Source of the DNA: Bacillus mojavensis RO-H-1 = KCTC 3706
GTDB lineage: Bacteria; Bacillota; Bacilli; Bacillales; Bacillaceae
Assembly (NCBI RefSeq): GCF_000245335.1
Contig: NZ_JH600279.1
Location: forward strand, 124,001 to 188,000
DNA: 64,000 bases
Direction of reading: 5' to 3'
Positions 8,659 to 18,218 of the stretch are shown here, piece by piece (position 1 is the stretch's first letter; every line of letters starts with the position of its first letter). The position numbers and the translations under genes are program-made. Under the pieces are notes generated by a model. It made no database searches. It was not told where the DNA came from and worked only from the letters and a program-made list of their open reading frames with translations.

Positions 8659-10632
8659 TGAGAGATATTGGTCAAACCATGAGCTTATATAGGCCAGGCG
8701 CTTAATCCTCTGTCCCGGGTGTCCGCTGCGTGACAGATTATGCGTCGCTTTCGGAAAACGAACCAGCACAGTTTCTTTGTCCATTTTTTTCAAGGCAATA
8801 AAAAGCTGTTCAGCCTGTTCAATAGGACACCGGTCATCACGTTCGCCATGAAGAATTAAAAGAGGCGTCTCCACGTTTGCCGCATATTTTAAAGGGGAAC
8901 GGTCCCACAGCTTTTCTGTATCGGTAAACATATCATGCTCAAGCTGCCAGTCCGTGAAAAAATAGCCGATATCACTAACGCCGTGAAAGCTGAGCCAGTT
9001 TGAAATCGAACGCTGGGTGACAGCTGCTTTAAAACGTTTTGTCTGCCCCACGATCCAGTTGGTCATAAAGCCTCCGTAGCTTCCGCCTGTGACGCCTATC
9101 CGCTCGGCATCAATCTGCGGGTCTCTTTTAATCGCCTCATCTACTGCCTGCATCACATCCAGATAGTCTTTTCCGCCATAATCCCCTCTGACTGCATTCA
9201 CAAATTCCTGTCCGTAGCCATGACTTCCTCTTGGATTTACATAAACCACTGCATATCCTTTCGCCGCCAGCACCTGTAATTCGTGAAAATATGTATGCCC
9301 GTACATCATATGCGGACCGCCATGTATATTGAGAATAAGCGGATATTGTTTGCCCTCTGCAGCCTGAGCAGGTTTCATCAGCCAGCCGTTCACCGTCATC
9401 CCGTCTTCTGTCACATATTGAATGTCTTCAGGTAACGAAATGAGGTGCTCGTCAACAAACTTGTCATTCGCATCAGTCAGCCGTTTTTCTTCCTGTCCAA
9501 GAGGAATGCTGTATAGCTCACTAGGTCTGTCGGGCTTTGTCACACTGGCAATAAAGCTTTGTTCGTCAGGATGCATGGAAAAGCTGTTGATATATTCTTT
9601 TTCTAACCGAATCGGGTATACGAGTCCTTCTATAGAAACATAATAGATTCCCGTGCTGCCTTGTTCTGTACCGATGACATAAAACCCTTGACTGTCTTTC
9701 GTCCAAACCGGACGCTGTTCAGCACCTCCGATCAATGAATCCCCAATCAGCGCATCGGCTAAGTGAACGTCCAGCATATCAGTGAGACACGACAGGCGGT
9801 CTTGTTCTAGATCATAAAGCCACGCCTTTTCGAGCGTTGCATTCCGATATTCCTGTTCATGTCCAAGCAAAGCAAGATACCTTCCGTCCGGTGAAAATGA
9901 GCTTGGTCCGAATGAGCCGCGATGAGAGGTAATCAGCTTGAGATCTTCAGTCTCCAGCGACAACATGCAAACATCATGAGGTTTTCTGGCATCATCCGTT
10001 TCAGTCATATTAGCCGAAAAAACGAGAGATTTGCCGTCAGGAGAAAAAGCCGGGTCGAAGTGGTCAGCTTTTTCGTTAGTCAGCTGTTTGACCTCACCAG
10101 ACTTCACGCTGACAAGTACAAGCTGTGCATACGCGCCTCTCGTCAGCCCTTTTCCGTCCCGTTTATAGGCTAAACCATGCACTTCAACCGGTTCAAAGCT
10201 GTCGGGTTCCGTTTTCTCTTGATCATAAACACTTTCACCATCTCCAAGGCTGACCGTGACAAGCACTGACTCGCCATCCGGAGACCATACCGGCTGAGAG
10301 ACGCCATACGGAATATCAGTCAGTTTTTTTGCCTCACCGCCTTCAGCGCTCATTATATAAAGCTGAGACACATCGCCATCACGGTCAGAAACAAATGCAA
10401 TCTGGCGTCCGTCTGGAGACCATCTAGGATCAGCGCTCCGCTTTTCTCCGTATGTCCAAGGGGCGGACGTCCCGCTATCCGCATCATATACCCATATATT
10501 TGAAGTATATGAATCTTTCTCTTTGTTTGCTTGTGACTTCACATATGCCACACGCTTGCCGTCCGGGGCGTATTGAGGGTCCGTCACCGAGACAATGGCT
10601 GTCATATCTTCGGCGGTCATCAGTTTTTTCAT
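8656..10632 (-). CDS. yuxL: S9 family prolyl oligopeptidase-like peptidase YuxL
   Basis: This 658-residue serine peptidase has an N-terminal beta-propeller built from repeated W/FSPDG motifs (DPQYAPDGKRVAYV, DPRWSPDGRQIAFV, QPVWSPDGESVLV, DPAFSPDGKSLVF, PSSFSPDGRYLALL) over about residues 1-390. A C-terminal alpha/beta-hydrolase domain follows. The catalytic Ser lies in TGGSYGGFM, the Asp in HGERDDRCP, and the His in KATHNLSRSGHP. It has no signal peptide, so it is cytoplasmic. It resembles acylaminoacyl peptidases and probably trims short or N-blocked peptides; substrate unknown. A GGAG site precedes the ATG. Confidence 0.92.
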   Translation of the reverse strand: MKKLMTAEDMTAIVSVTDPQYAPDGKRVAYVKSQANKEKDSYTSNIWVYDADSGTSAPWTYGEKRSADPRWSPDGRQIAFVSDRDGDVSQLYIMSAEGGEAKKLTDIPYGVSQPVWSPDGESVLVTVSLGDGESVYDQEKTEPDSFEPVEVHGLAYKRDGKGLTRGAYAQLVLVSVKSGEVKQLTNEKADHFDPAFSPDGKSLVFSANMTETDDARKPHDVCMLSLETEDLKLITSHRGSFGPSSFSPDGRYLALLGHEQEYRNATLEKAWLYDLEQDRLSCLTDMLDVHLADALIGDSLIGGAEQRPVWTKDSQGFYVIGTEQGSTGIYYVSIEGLVYPIRLEKEYINSFSMHPDEQSFIASVTKPDRPSELYSIPLGQEEKRLTDANDKFVDEHLISLPEDIQYVTEDGMTVNGWLMKPAQAAEGKQYPLILNIHGGPHMMYGHTYFHELQVLAAKGYAVVYVNPRGSHGYGQEFVNAVRGDYGGKDYLDVMQAVDEAIKRDPQIDAERIGVTGGSYGGFMTNWIVGQTKRFKAAVTQRSISNWLSFHGVSDIGYFFTDWQLEHDMFTDTEKLWDRSPLKYAANVETPLLILHGERDDRCPIEQAEQLFIALKKMDKETVLVRFPKATHNLSRSGHPGQRIKRLAYISSWFDQYLS

Positions 10633-10702
10633 ATCATTCTCCTCCTTTTTACATGTATTTCGTTTTTCTAAATAAAAATCCCTTTTATATCATGAAGAAA
10701 AA

Positions 10703-10734
10703 AAGCGTTCCTCTGCTGACGCTGAGGAACGCTT
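10703..10734 (-). terminator. Terminator of the hom-thrC-thrB operon
   Basis: An 11-bp stem (AAGCGTTCCTC / GAGGAACGCTT) lies just past the thrB stop. On the minus-strand transcript it is followed by a long U-run. Confidence 0.9.
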
Positions 10735-10742
10735 AGAATGCT

Positions 10743-11672
10743 CTATACACTTTTCATTTGATAGAAAGGATTTCGCTCTATTATACTTCCCTCTTTCGGA
10801 ACGGTCAAAGCGTCGACTTCACAATGCGGGAAATGAAGTGCGAGCTGCTCTTTCAGCGCGTCCCCTTTTCCTTTTTCGGTCATGACGAGAATCGTCGGGC
10901 CCGCTCCGCTGAGAGCAGTTCCATAAGCGCCTTTCATCTCGGCAACATGCTCCACTTTAGACAACTCTGGGACTAGCATCGCCCGATACGGCTGATGGAA
11001 CATATCCTTTTTCATGATTTTTCCGACGAGCGGCCAATCCTTTGACATGATCGCCGCGATGAGAAGGTTGCTGACAGCACTGGCTTTTACAGCGTCCGCA
11101 TAGAGAAACTCTGTCGGAAGCACGTCTCGCGCGTCTCTTGTCAGCACCTCGTAAAAAGGAATGACAACCACAACATCAATGTCGGCATCCGGCACGCGGA
11201 TCATTTGTGTCTCGTCGTCTTCATGCAGCCCGATCACAAGCCCGCCGACGAGAGAAGCGCCTGCATTGTCCGGATGTCCTTCTTCAAGGCTGGCTAAATG
11301 CAGCTTGTCCGCTTCGGAGAGCTTTAACCCGCATAATTCGTCAGCCAGTTCTATAGCCGCCACTATAGCAGCAGCACTGCTGCCAAGACCACGTGCAAGC
11401 GGGATGTCGCTCCACACTTTCACATGTACAGGTGGCATTTCTTTTCCGTACATATCTGCCGTCCGTTTAGCCACTTGATAGATCATATTATCTGTACCCG
11501 CCGGTATTCCGGCGACTGTTTCTGTTTCAGCTTCAAAAGACCATTGATCGCTTTCATAGACGGTCAGCTTTAAATATCTGCTGAGCGCCATTCCGACTGA
11601 ATCAAAGCCGGGGCCTAGGTTAGCTGTGCTTCCGGGAACAGTGACAGAGAACAGCATGTCGGCATCATTCAT
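10743..11672 (-). CDS. thrB: Homoserine kinase
   Basis: This 309-residue GHMP-family kinase should phosphorylate homoserine at the expense of ATP, the step before threonine synthase. The ATP-binding motif 2, [16 protein letters not shown], lies near residue 90. The N-terminal motif [18 protein letters not shown] is present, and so is the C-terminal glycine motif [14 protein letters not shown]. The start codon overlaps the end of thrC by 4 bases, suggesting translational coupling. It is the last gene of the operon and is followed by a strong terminator. Confidence 0.96.
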   Translation of the reverse strand: MNDADMLFSVTVPGSTANLGPGFDSVGMALSRYLKLTVYESDQWSFEAETETVAGIPAGTDNMIYQVAKRTADMYGKEMPPVHVKVWSDIPLARGLGSSAAAIVAAIELADELCGLKLSEADKLHLASLEEGHPDNAGASLVGGLVIGLHEDDETQMIRVPDADIDVVVVIPFYEVLTRDARDVLPTEFLYADAVKASAVSNLLIAAIMSKDWPLVGKIMKKDMFHQPYRAMLVPELSKVEHVAEMKGAYGTALSGAGPTILVMTEKGKGDALKEQLALHFPHCEVDALTVPKEGSIIERNPFYQMKSV

Positions 11673-12727
11673 ACACGAGCCGCTCCTTTTAAGTATTCGA
11701 GGATGCTGTCTTCATCAGTCGGCAGGGTGACCGGCTTCATTTCAGAAATGTCGACCGCTGCGTTCGGGTCTTTCAGCCCGTTTCCTGTTAACACAGCCAC
11801 AACCTTGCTGCCTTTCGGAATTTCTCCGGATTTTACTTGTTTCAGCACACCTGCAATAGATGCGCAGGAGCCCGGTTCTGCAAACACGCCTTCTTCACGG
11901 GCAATCAGCTGATACGCATGAAGAATTTCATCGTCAGTGACTTCGTCAATTTTTCCATTGGACTCCTCAGCCGCTTTTACAGCTTTATCCCAGCTTGCTG
12001 GGTTTCCGATACGAATCGCTGTTGCCACGGTTTCCGGATTTTCAATGACTTCGTTGCGGACGATCGCAGCTGCCCCTTCCGCTTCAAAACCGCGCATTTT
12101 CGGAAGGCCAGTGCCGTTTTTCTCATGATATTCTTTGAAGCCCTTCCAGTACGCTGTGATGTTTCCCGCGTTTCCGACCGGAATCGCCAAAACGTCCGGG
12201 GCTTCGCCCAGCTGTTCGCACACTTCGAAGGCAGCTGTTTTTTGGCCTTCAATACGGTAAGGGTTGACCGAGTTGACAAGCGCGATCGGTGATTTTTCGC
12301 AAATTGAGCGGACAATTTTAAGCGCATCGTCAAAGTTGCCATCGATCGCAATGATTTCAGCTCCGTACATGACTGCCTGAGCAAGCTTGCCAAACGCGAT
12401 TTTTCCGTTCGGGATGATGACAATACATTTCATATTAGCGCGGGCTGCATAAGCAGCCGCAGCCGCTGATGTATTTCCGGTTGACGCACACATAATCGTG
12501 TCGTTGCCTTCTTCTTTCGCCTTTGCCACCGCCATAACCATCCCGCGGTCTTTAAAAGATCCAGTAGGGTTTACGCCTTCTGTTTTGACATGAAGCTCAA
12601 TCCCAAGCTGTTCAGAAAGCTTCGGCAAATGAATGAGCGGCGTATTGCCTTCATGTAACGTAAGCGCCGGTGTTTGATCCGTTACAGGTAAAAACTCTTT
12701 ATATTGATGGATAAGTCCTTTCCACAT
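11669..12727 (-). CDS. thrC: Threonine synthase
   Basis: This PLP enzyme should convert O-phosphohomoserine to threonine and phosphate. The PLP-binding lysine is in TGSFKDRGM (about residue 59), and the phosphate-binding glycine loop is GNAGN near residue 186. The ATG at 12727 gives the expected 352 residues ([12 protein letters not shown]). A TTG three codons upstream (12736) overlaps the hom stop codon and has better spacing to an AAGGG site, so the start may be there; this cannot be settled from sequence. It overlaps thrB by 4 bases. Confidence 0.96.
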   Translation of the reverse strand: MWKGLIHQYKEFLPVTDQTPALTLHEGNTPLIHLPKLSEQLGIELHVKTEGVNPTGSFKDRGMVMAVAKAKEEGNDTIMCASTGNTSAAAAAYAARANMKCIVIIPNGKIAFGKLAQAVMYGAEIIAIDGNFDDALKIVRSICEKSPIALVNSVNPYRIEGQKTAAFEVCEQLGEAPDVLAIPVGNAGNITAYWKGFKEYHEKNGTGLPKMRGFEAEGAAAIVRNEVIENPETVATAIRIGNPASWDKAVKAAEESNGKIDEVTDDEILHAYQLIAREEGVFAEPGSCASIAGVLKQVKSGEIPKGSKVVAVLTGNGLKDPNAAVDISEMKPVTLPTDEDSILEYLKGAARV

Positions 12728-12732
12728 TAGCT

Positions 12733-14027
12733 TCAACCGTTCCCTTCTACACGATATGTGCTTTTTACTTCTTGAACGACTTCTAAATCATTTAAGTTTT
12801 GCAGGATATCACTGAAATCAGCTTCTGATGTATGATGTGTGACGATGACGATTTCTGCTAGCTCATCATGCCCCTTAATCGGCAGCTGAAGGATTTTTTC
12901 AAAACTGACGCCCCGTTCTGAGAACACAGACGTGATTTTCGAGAATGAGCCTACCTCATCCTTCACATGAATTCTCAAAAATTGCTGTGCGTAAATGTCG
13001 GACGGCGACTTCATGTTTTTCTCGTATTGTGGCGCAACAAAGCTGTTGCCGGTTACGCCGAGACGCATGTTTTTCATGACAGCGACCAGGTCAGACACAA
13101 CTGATGTGGCTGTCGGCATGCTTCCCGCTCCCGGGCCATAGAACATCGTCTCTCCGACAGCTTCGCCATATACGTAGACGGCGTTAAATTCATTATGCAC
13201 GGCAGAAAGCGGATGGTGGTCTGGAAGCAGCGTCGGCTGAACGCTGACTTCAATTTTGCTGCCGTCACGCTGGGCAATCCCGATCAGCTTCATTGTGTAG
13301 CCGAGGCGTTTGCTGAAGCTGATATCCTCGTCTGTAATCTGGGAGATCCCCTTCACTTTGACATCTTCCAGATCGACGTTCATTGAGAAGCCGAGACGCG
13401 CCAATATTGCCATTTTCCGCGCGGCGTCAAGCCCTTCAACATCTGAAGTCGGGTCAGCTTCGGCAAACCCCAGATTCTGCGCTTCCTTAAGCACATCCTC
13501 GTAAGGGCTTTTCTCTTTAATCATTTTGGTTAAGATAAAGTTCGTTGTTCCGTTTACGATTCCCATCATTTTAGTAATCCTGTCTGATGAGAGGCCTTCC
13601 TCTAATGTGCGAAGAATTGGAATCCCGCCAGCAACGCTGGCTTCGAAGTAAATATCACAGCCATTTTCCTTTGCTTCAGCTAGCAGTTCAGAACCGTACA
13701 CGGCCATTAAATCTTTGTTTGCCGTGACAACGTGTTTTTTCGATCTCAAAGCGTCGAGCAAATATTGCTTTGTCTGCTCAACACCGCCGATCACCTCGAT
13801 GATGACATCAACATCAGGGTCGTCGATCACATCATATACTTCTGTCGTGAGCACTTCCTTCGGCAAATCTACTTCTCTTTTTTCTCTAAATCTTTTACAA
13901 GCACTTTTTTTATCGTAATGGGACAGCCAACCTGATGCATCAGCTTATCCTGATGGTCTTGAATAATTTTAACAACACCGCTTCCGACGGTACCTAAGCC
14001 TAAAAGCCCTACACGAATTGCTTTCAA
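12733..14027 (-). pseudogene. hom: Homoserine dehydrogenase, interrupted by a one-base frameshift
   Basis: Hom should reduce aspartate semialdehyde to homoserine, the branch point to threonine and methionine. Translation from a TTG at 14027 (GGTGGAG ribosome site) reads MKAIRVGLLGLGTVGSG, the NAD(P)-binding motif, and stays in frame for about 50 codons. It then hits TAG just after an A-run (six T on the plus strand, 13878-13883). The rest (13866 down to 12733; catalytic block, then C-terminal ACT domain) is intact in the next frame. Seven A at the run would restore the 432-433-residue protein. Either a true mutation or a homopolymer sequencing error is possible; see findings. Confidence 0.88.
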
Positions 14028-14104
14028 AAAAACTCCACCCTTCTTCAGATTGTCCTCTCAAGAGAGACAATTGTTAACTCAACACAGACATATAAGTTAC
14101 AAAT

Positions 14105-14133
14105 ATTATATAAGCCCACTCCTGTTTTGACAA
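14105..14133 (-). promoter_or_regulatory. Sigma-A promoter of hom-thrC-thrB
   Basis: On the minus strand a -35 TTGTCA (14128-14133) and a perfect -10 TATAAT (14105-14110) are spaced by 17 bases. About 70 bases of leader follow. The leader contains a small imperfect hairpin (TTGTC...GACAA), whose role is unclear. Confidence 0.7.
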
Positions 14134-14231
14134 GACAACAATCTGCTGAATTTTGTGAATGTAAACGCTTAATCAATTGATATGACAAGATTCTTTATTT
14201 TCTAATTATTTTTGTCAGATTTTCTCCTTCC

Positions 14232-15252
14232 TTACAAGCCGCCCTTTCCGAGCCAGCTGACAGGGGGAACAAACATGTTCTGCGCTCTCATGTTCATAAA
14301 CTCCTGGGCGGCATTCAGAAATTGTTCATAGCCCGAATCACTGAGAATGTAGTCGAGCTGCTCTTCATAATAGTGCTTTTCCGACTCTGAAGAAATATAG
14401 TAGCCTTCCACGATTTCATAATAATGAAGGGGAAAAAGGAGACGGCTGTACAAAAGACGCTTCGAAAATGAAGACAGCGGTGTGATTTGCTCGTATTCCT
14501 GCAAAAAGCGAAAGCCCTGCCGGTTAAAATCATCACGGTGATGCAAAAATGAGTGTCTCATATATTCGGCTAAATCGCGTGCAGCGTGGTCAAATACCCA
14601 GTCAGCTGGAATCCTGATAAGGGATTCAGGAGACCACGTATTTCTTTCCATCCGCTGATGGCATATCGTTCCTGAATCAGTTGCTTGCGGTTTGTCATCG
14701 AGCTCAGTATCAACTAAATATTGAATCGCGTTTTCTGACAGCCCTAAATAGTATGGAAACGATTCAATCATTTTTTTTATCAAAAGGCTCGTGCGGAGGG
14801 GTATGAACCTTTCGCTGCCAAAACGCTTCAAGCTGATCAATGCGTTTCCCCCACAGGTCTTTCCACTGCCCGATTCTCCCTGCCTCCTTCACTTCGTACG
14901 GGTATCCTCTGCCCTTTCGATGAAACTCCGCCAGTTCTGTCCCTATGGAAAATGCACGATTTGAAAAAGGAGGAGCCGCCTTCAGCAGGGCGTACGTTTT
15001 TCCCTCATGTTCAAAGGTCAGTTCGCCTTCTTTTGTAAAGATAAAAACGGAAACGTATGGGTCACTTTGTTCTTGTAAATACTGACTCATGTAATAAAGC
15101 TCCGCCAGCTCCGCATCTGAAAAATGGGAAACGGGAACAATCAAAAAGAAGGAATTCGGTGTTTGAAAGCATTGATACGTATGCTGATACATGGAAAGCT
15201 GCCTGATATGAATGCCGTATTTTTCTTTTATTGTGCCTTTCACAATGATCAC
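14232..15252 (-). pseudogene. yutH: Spore coat-associated protein YutH (CotS family), frameshifted
   Basis: The gene is split into two overlapping frames. The N-terminal part (15252 down to about 14765) reads MIIVKGTIKEKYGIHIRQLS and ends in FDKKND-stop. The C-terminal part, in the next frame, continues MIESFPYYLGLSENAIQYL and ends at 14232. The switch falls on a run of eight A (T on the plus strand, 14771-14778); seven A would join them into one protein of about 338 residues, the usual YutH length. The family is related to CotS and aminoglycoside-phosphotransferase-like folds and is tied to the spore coat. It may be a real lesion or a homopolymer error. Confidence 0.85.
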
Positions 15253-15399
15253 CTGCCTGTTGAATTAGGGCTCATCACATCGTAGTCATACACAGCCGGA
15301 ATTATGAATACATATTTTAATCCGACGAAGGAGCGAGAAAAAGTCGTAAACATCTCATACGTTTTGTATAAACTAGTAAAAAAAGATTGGGTGAAGTTG

Positions 15400-15900
15400 A
15401 TGTCAGATAAAGAACAAATCAGTCAGATGGAAGCTAAAGCAAGAGAACGGATGAAGGAGCGCGGCGTTGAGGTATCCGATATTGCCGAGCTTGTCTTTTT
15501 TCTGCAGAAAAAATATCATCCGGATTTAACCATGGATGAATGCACGTTGAATGTGAATCGGGTCCTCGCAAAACGCGAGGTGCAAAACGCGATTTTAACG
15601 GGCATTGAATTGGACGTTCTTGCTGAGCAGAAAAAACTGTCTGAACCGCTGCAAACAATGCTGGAGATAGATGAAAGCCTATATGGAGTAGATGAAGTTC
15701 TGGCATTTTCCATCGTGAATATTTACGGGTCCATCGGGTTTACAAACTATGGCTACATCGACAAAGAAAAACCCGGTATCCTCGGCCGTTTGAATGATAA
15801 ATCAAACGGCGAATGCCATACATTTCTTGATGACATTGTCGGCGCCATTTCCGCTGCGGCCTCCAGCAGGCTCGCACACCGCGCACGGCATACAGAATAA
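15400..15900 (+). CDS. yutG: YutG, PgpA-family phosphatidylglycerophosphatase-like protein
   Basis: This 166-residue soluble-looking protein belongs to the PgpA-like family. The conserved N-terminal block EVSDIAELVFFLQKKYHPDLT is followed by EVQNAILTGIELD and by a C-terminal block GECHTFLDDIVGAISAAASSR with acidic residues. PgpA dephosphorylates phosphatidylglycerophosphate; unlike E. coli PgpA, this protein has no obvious membrane helices, so the activity is uncertain. The frame is open from 15304, but the ATG at 15400 with GGGTGA upstream was chosen by family length. It is convergent with yutF. Confidence 0.82.
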   Translation: MSDKEQISQMEAKARERMKERGVEVSDIAELVFFLQKKYHPDLTMDECTLNVNRVLAKREVQNAILTGIELDVLAEQKKLSEPLQTMLEIDESLYGVDEVLAFSIVNIYGSIGFTNYGYIDKEKPGILGRLNDKSNGECHTFLDDIVGAISAAASSRLAHRARHTE

Positions 15901-15928
15901 AGGGCACCCTTTTGGGGCGCCCTTTTTT
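15899..15928. terminator. Terminator yutG / yutF
   Basis: A stem AAAGGGC-CCC / GGG-GCCCTTT with a T-run on the plus strand directly follows the yutG stop and abuts the yutF stop. Confidence 0.85.
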
Positions 15929-16698
15929 TATATATGTTGAATCCACTCAGTCAGAGAATCAATAGCGTGAGTCGGTTTTTCCATATCGTCTGTCATATGC
16001 TCTCTTTTCGTTACGCCTGTGTGGACAAGCAGTGTATCCATCCCTGCATTAATGCCTGCCATAATATCAGTCGCGTAGTTGTCGCCGACCATAAGTGTTT
16101 CGGATACATCAGTGCCAAGAACACGCATCGCCTGCTCCATGATGATGGATTCCGGCTTGCCGATAAACACCGGCTGCACGCCTGTGGATACGGTTAACAC
16201 AGAGGTCAGTGAACCATTGCCCGGCAGGAGACCCCTTTCAGTCGGTATAGCAATGTCACCGTTTGTGGAAATAAAGCGGGCGCCATTTCTAATTGCGAGG
16301 CAGCCAATGGCAAGTTTTTCATATGTAATCCCACGGTCAATTCCGACAACAACAAAGTCCGCGTCTTCCTCTGCAAAGGTCAGGCCGTTCTCTTCAATCG
16401 CCTGGCGAATGCCTTCTTCCCCGATCACATACACAGACGCGTCTTTTTTCTGCTGGGCGATATGCTGGGCAGTCGCCATGCTTGTCGTAAAGACCTGCTC
16501 CTCTGTTGCCGGAATATCAAAAGAGACTAGCTTGTCCGCCACCTGCTTCGGTGTACGGGAAGAGTTGTTTGTCACAAAAAGATAAGGAATGCCGCGGTCT
16601 TTCAGCGTTCTGACAAATTCACACGCTTCCTCAATTTTTTCTGTGCCGTTGTACATCGTTCCGTCTAAATCAATTAAATACCCTTTATATGTTTTCAT
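15928..16698 (-). CDS. yutF: HAD-family sugar phosphatase, NagD-like
   Basis: This 256-residue HAD hydrolase should remove phosphate from small sugar phosphates or nucleotides in the cytoplasm. The catalytic motif I is DLDGTMYNG (about residues 9-17), motif II is VTNNSSRTP, the cap substrate block is STNGDIAIPTERG, the motif III Lys lies in IGKPESIIM, and motif IV is MVGDNYATDI. A C2-type cap sits between motifs II and III, as in NagD. An upstream GTG would add three residues; the ATG at 16698 with AGGAG upstream was chosen. It may be co-transcribed with yutE (28 bases apart). Confidence 0.92.
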   Translation of the reverse strand: MKTYKGYLIDLDGTMYNGTEKIEEACEFVRTLKDRGIPYLFVTNNSSRTPKQVADKLVSFDIPATEEQVFTTSMATAQHIAQQKKDASVYVIGEEGIRQAIEENGLTFAEEDADFVVVGIDRGITYEKLAIGCLAIRNGARFISTNGDIAIPTERGLLPGNGSLTSVLTVSTGVQPVFIGKPESIIMEQAMRVLGTDVSETLMVGDNYATDIMAGINAGMDTLLVHTGVTKREHMTDDMEKPTHAIDSLTEWIQHI

Positions 16699-16726
16699 TT
16701 TTAACACTCCTGTGGCTTTCCTGTCG

Positions 16727-17161
16727 TTATTTAAACGCGGAAACAGGGCCCAGCTCTGTTTCCAAGTAGATTCTGATTCGTTTCGGAAAGGCTTGAAGGA
16801 CCGCTAGATGCGCGGTGATCAGCTTGTAAAGCTCTGCGCTGTCAGCGAGCTGGTATTGCTGAACCAATGTTTTTCGGTACGCAATCAATTGCTTCAGCTG
16901 TGCTCCCTCTTCTTCCGTTACGACTTTTTCATCAACCAGTATGTCCATGATATCATCATAGCTGCCCGGGTCCCGCATTATAAAACCGTCGATCATGTCA
17001 TTTCCTGTATCTAGAATGCATTCGATTAACAGGTGGCCGATGCGTTCAAGCGCGAGCCCCTCGATCTCGGATTTCCAGTCTGTTTGCGAATGAAACAGCG
17101 CCAGCTGACGCTCGAAGAACCCGAGTGTATGCTCTATCTTGTTTCTGTCAACAAAATACAT
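16727..17161 (-). CDS. yutE: DUF86 (HepT-like) protein YutE lacking the catalytic histidine
   Basis: This 144-residue all-helical protein belongs to DUF86, the family of HepT RNase toxins that pair with MNT nucleotidyltransferase antitoxins. HepT enzymes carry an R-x4-H-x-Y motif; here the same place reads RKTLVQQY, so the His is replaced by Gln. No MNT partner gene lies nearby. It is therefore probably not an active toxin, and may have another role. It lies between yutF and yutD on the same strand with short gaps (28 and 24 bases), consistent with one transcript. Function unknown. Confidence 0.85.
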   Translation of the reverse strand: MYFVDRNKIEHTLGFFERQLALFHSQTDWKSEIEGLALERIGHLLIECILDTGNDMIDGFIMRDPGSYDDIMDILVDEKVVTEEEGAQLKQLIAYRKTLVQQYQLADSAELYKLITAHLAVLQAFPKRIRIYLETELGPVSAFK

Positions 17162-17185
17162 GACAGCATCCCCTTTGTGAAATAG

Positions 17186-17461
17186 TTATTTTCTGATCCG
17201 TTTTAAGACAAAATACGCACAGCCGAAATTACAGTATTCGTAAATGTATTCGTCCAATGTGCTGATTTTCGTTTCAAAGGTCGCCTTTTGATTCTGGTCA
17301 TCAAAGAAGCCCTTGAGCCTGAGCTGGCCGTATCCCCAGTCTCCCACAATGTAATCGTATTTATTTAAAATATCGGAATAACGAGCTTTAAAAGCCTCTT
17401 CGTTAAAGCCGTCTTTGAAATTGTGCACCAACTCAAATTCGGCATTTTGAATAAGAATCAT
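17186..17461 (-). CDS. yutD: YutD family conserved protein
   Basis: This 91-residue soluble protein is rich in aromatic residues (YDYIVGDWGYGQLRLKGFF, YIYEYCNFGCAYFVLKRIRK) and has two cysteines near the C-terminus. It matches the YutD family found across Firmicutes, whose function I do not know. The ATG at 17461 follows GAGGTGA. It is the first gene of a likely yutD-yutE-yutF unit, and divergent from yutC. Confidence 0.8.
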   Translation of the reverse strand: MILIQNAEFELVHNFKDGFNEEAFKARYSDILNKYDYIVGDWGYGQLRLKGFFDDQNQKATFETKISTLDEYIYEYCNFGCAYFVLKRIRK

Positions 17462-17573
17462 GATCTCACCTCTTTTTCACTCATTCCTATCATAATTCAT
17501 TGCCCCTTCCCCATCAATTGCTAAAGAATAATTCGTGTGATTTGGCTACCCTACACATAAGGAGGGATTACAA

Positions 17574-18203
17574 ATGAAACGAACTGCTGTCAGCCTCTGC
17601 CTGATGACCGGGCTTTTATCCGGATGCGGAGGCGTAGGATTCAATAACGCTGAGCAGAATGTCCAGCATCAAAATAAAACCAAGCCCATTCATGTATCTG
17701 ACCGCGATGAGGCTTTTAATAGGCATGATAAGAATGAACAATTTGGTTATGTTCGTTATCAAAAAGAACAAATTGACGGCGAACAGCAGGAGACACCGGC
17801 GCCAGACCGTGAAGAAACCGCTCACATCATATCAAGCTTAACGGTTCAGCTCCCTCATATTCAAGATGCCGCAGTGCTCGTAACTGACCAAGAAGTGCTT
17901 GTCGTGTACAAAACCGATTCAAGAAACCGTGAACTGACAGCTGATCAAGTGAAAAAAACGGCGGTTTCGGTGATTCCGCGTTACTATCATGTGTACATTT
18001 CCGACAATCCGAATCACATGCAGGCCATCAAAAATTACAGCAATCTGAACTCCGGTTCAAGAGATGTCAGAGACATCATGTCAGGGACGATACAAGAAAT
18101 GAAAAACTCCCCGCAAGGAAGCCCTGTGTCGGAAAACGAAAATGCCAATGGAGAAACACGCCAGGACAAGGAAACGAATAGGAATGACAAAAACGCCAGA
18201 TGA
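17574..18203 (+). CDS. yutC: YhcN/YlaJ-family sporulation lipoprotein YutC
   Basis: This 209-residue protein has a lipoprotein signal: charged start MKRT, a hydrophobic segment and a lipobox LLSGCG with the acylated Cys near residue 18. The mature part has a YhcN/YlaJ-type domain (IISSLTVQLPHIQDAAVLVTDQEVLVVYKTD) with a beta-rich core, then a low-complexity tail rich in N, E, D and K. Members of this family are made during sporulation and sit on the forespore membrane. An AAGGAGG site precedes the ATG. It is monocistronic; its stop codon is in the loop of its own terminator. Confidence 0.85.
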   Translation: MKRTAVSLCLMTGLLSGCGGVGFNNAEQNVQHQNKTKPIHVSDRDEAFNRHDKNEQFGYVRYQKEQIDGEQQETPAPDREETAHIISSLTVQLPHIQDAAVLVTDQEVLVVYKTDSRNRELTADQVKKTAVSVIPRYYHVYISDNPNHMQAIKNYSNLNSGSRDVRDIMSGTIQEMKNSPQGSPVSENENANGETRQDKETNRNDKNAR

Positions 18204-18214
18204 TCTGGCGTTTT
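18190..18214. terminator. Terminator yutC / lipA with the yutC stop codon in its loop
   Basis: A perfect 11-bp stem (AAAACGCCAGA / TCTGGCGTTTT) encloses TGA, the yutC stop codon, as its 3-base loop. It serves both convergent genes. Confidence 0.88.
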
Positions 18215-18218
18215 GGCA

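Noticed and set aside
14030..14090. Transcription attenuator in the hom leader
   Set aside because: The leader hairpin is short and imperfect, with no U-run and no leader peptide rich in Thr codons.
14150..14180. A cre (CcpA) site upstream of hom (TGTAAACGCTTA)
   Set aside because: The left half matches, but the right half lacks the final CA at the proper distance; it is also upstream of the promoter. Too weak to list.
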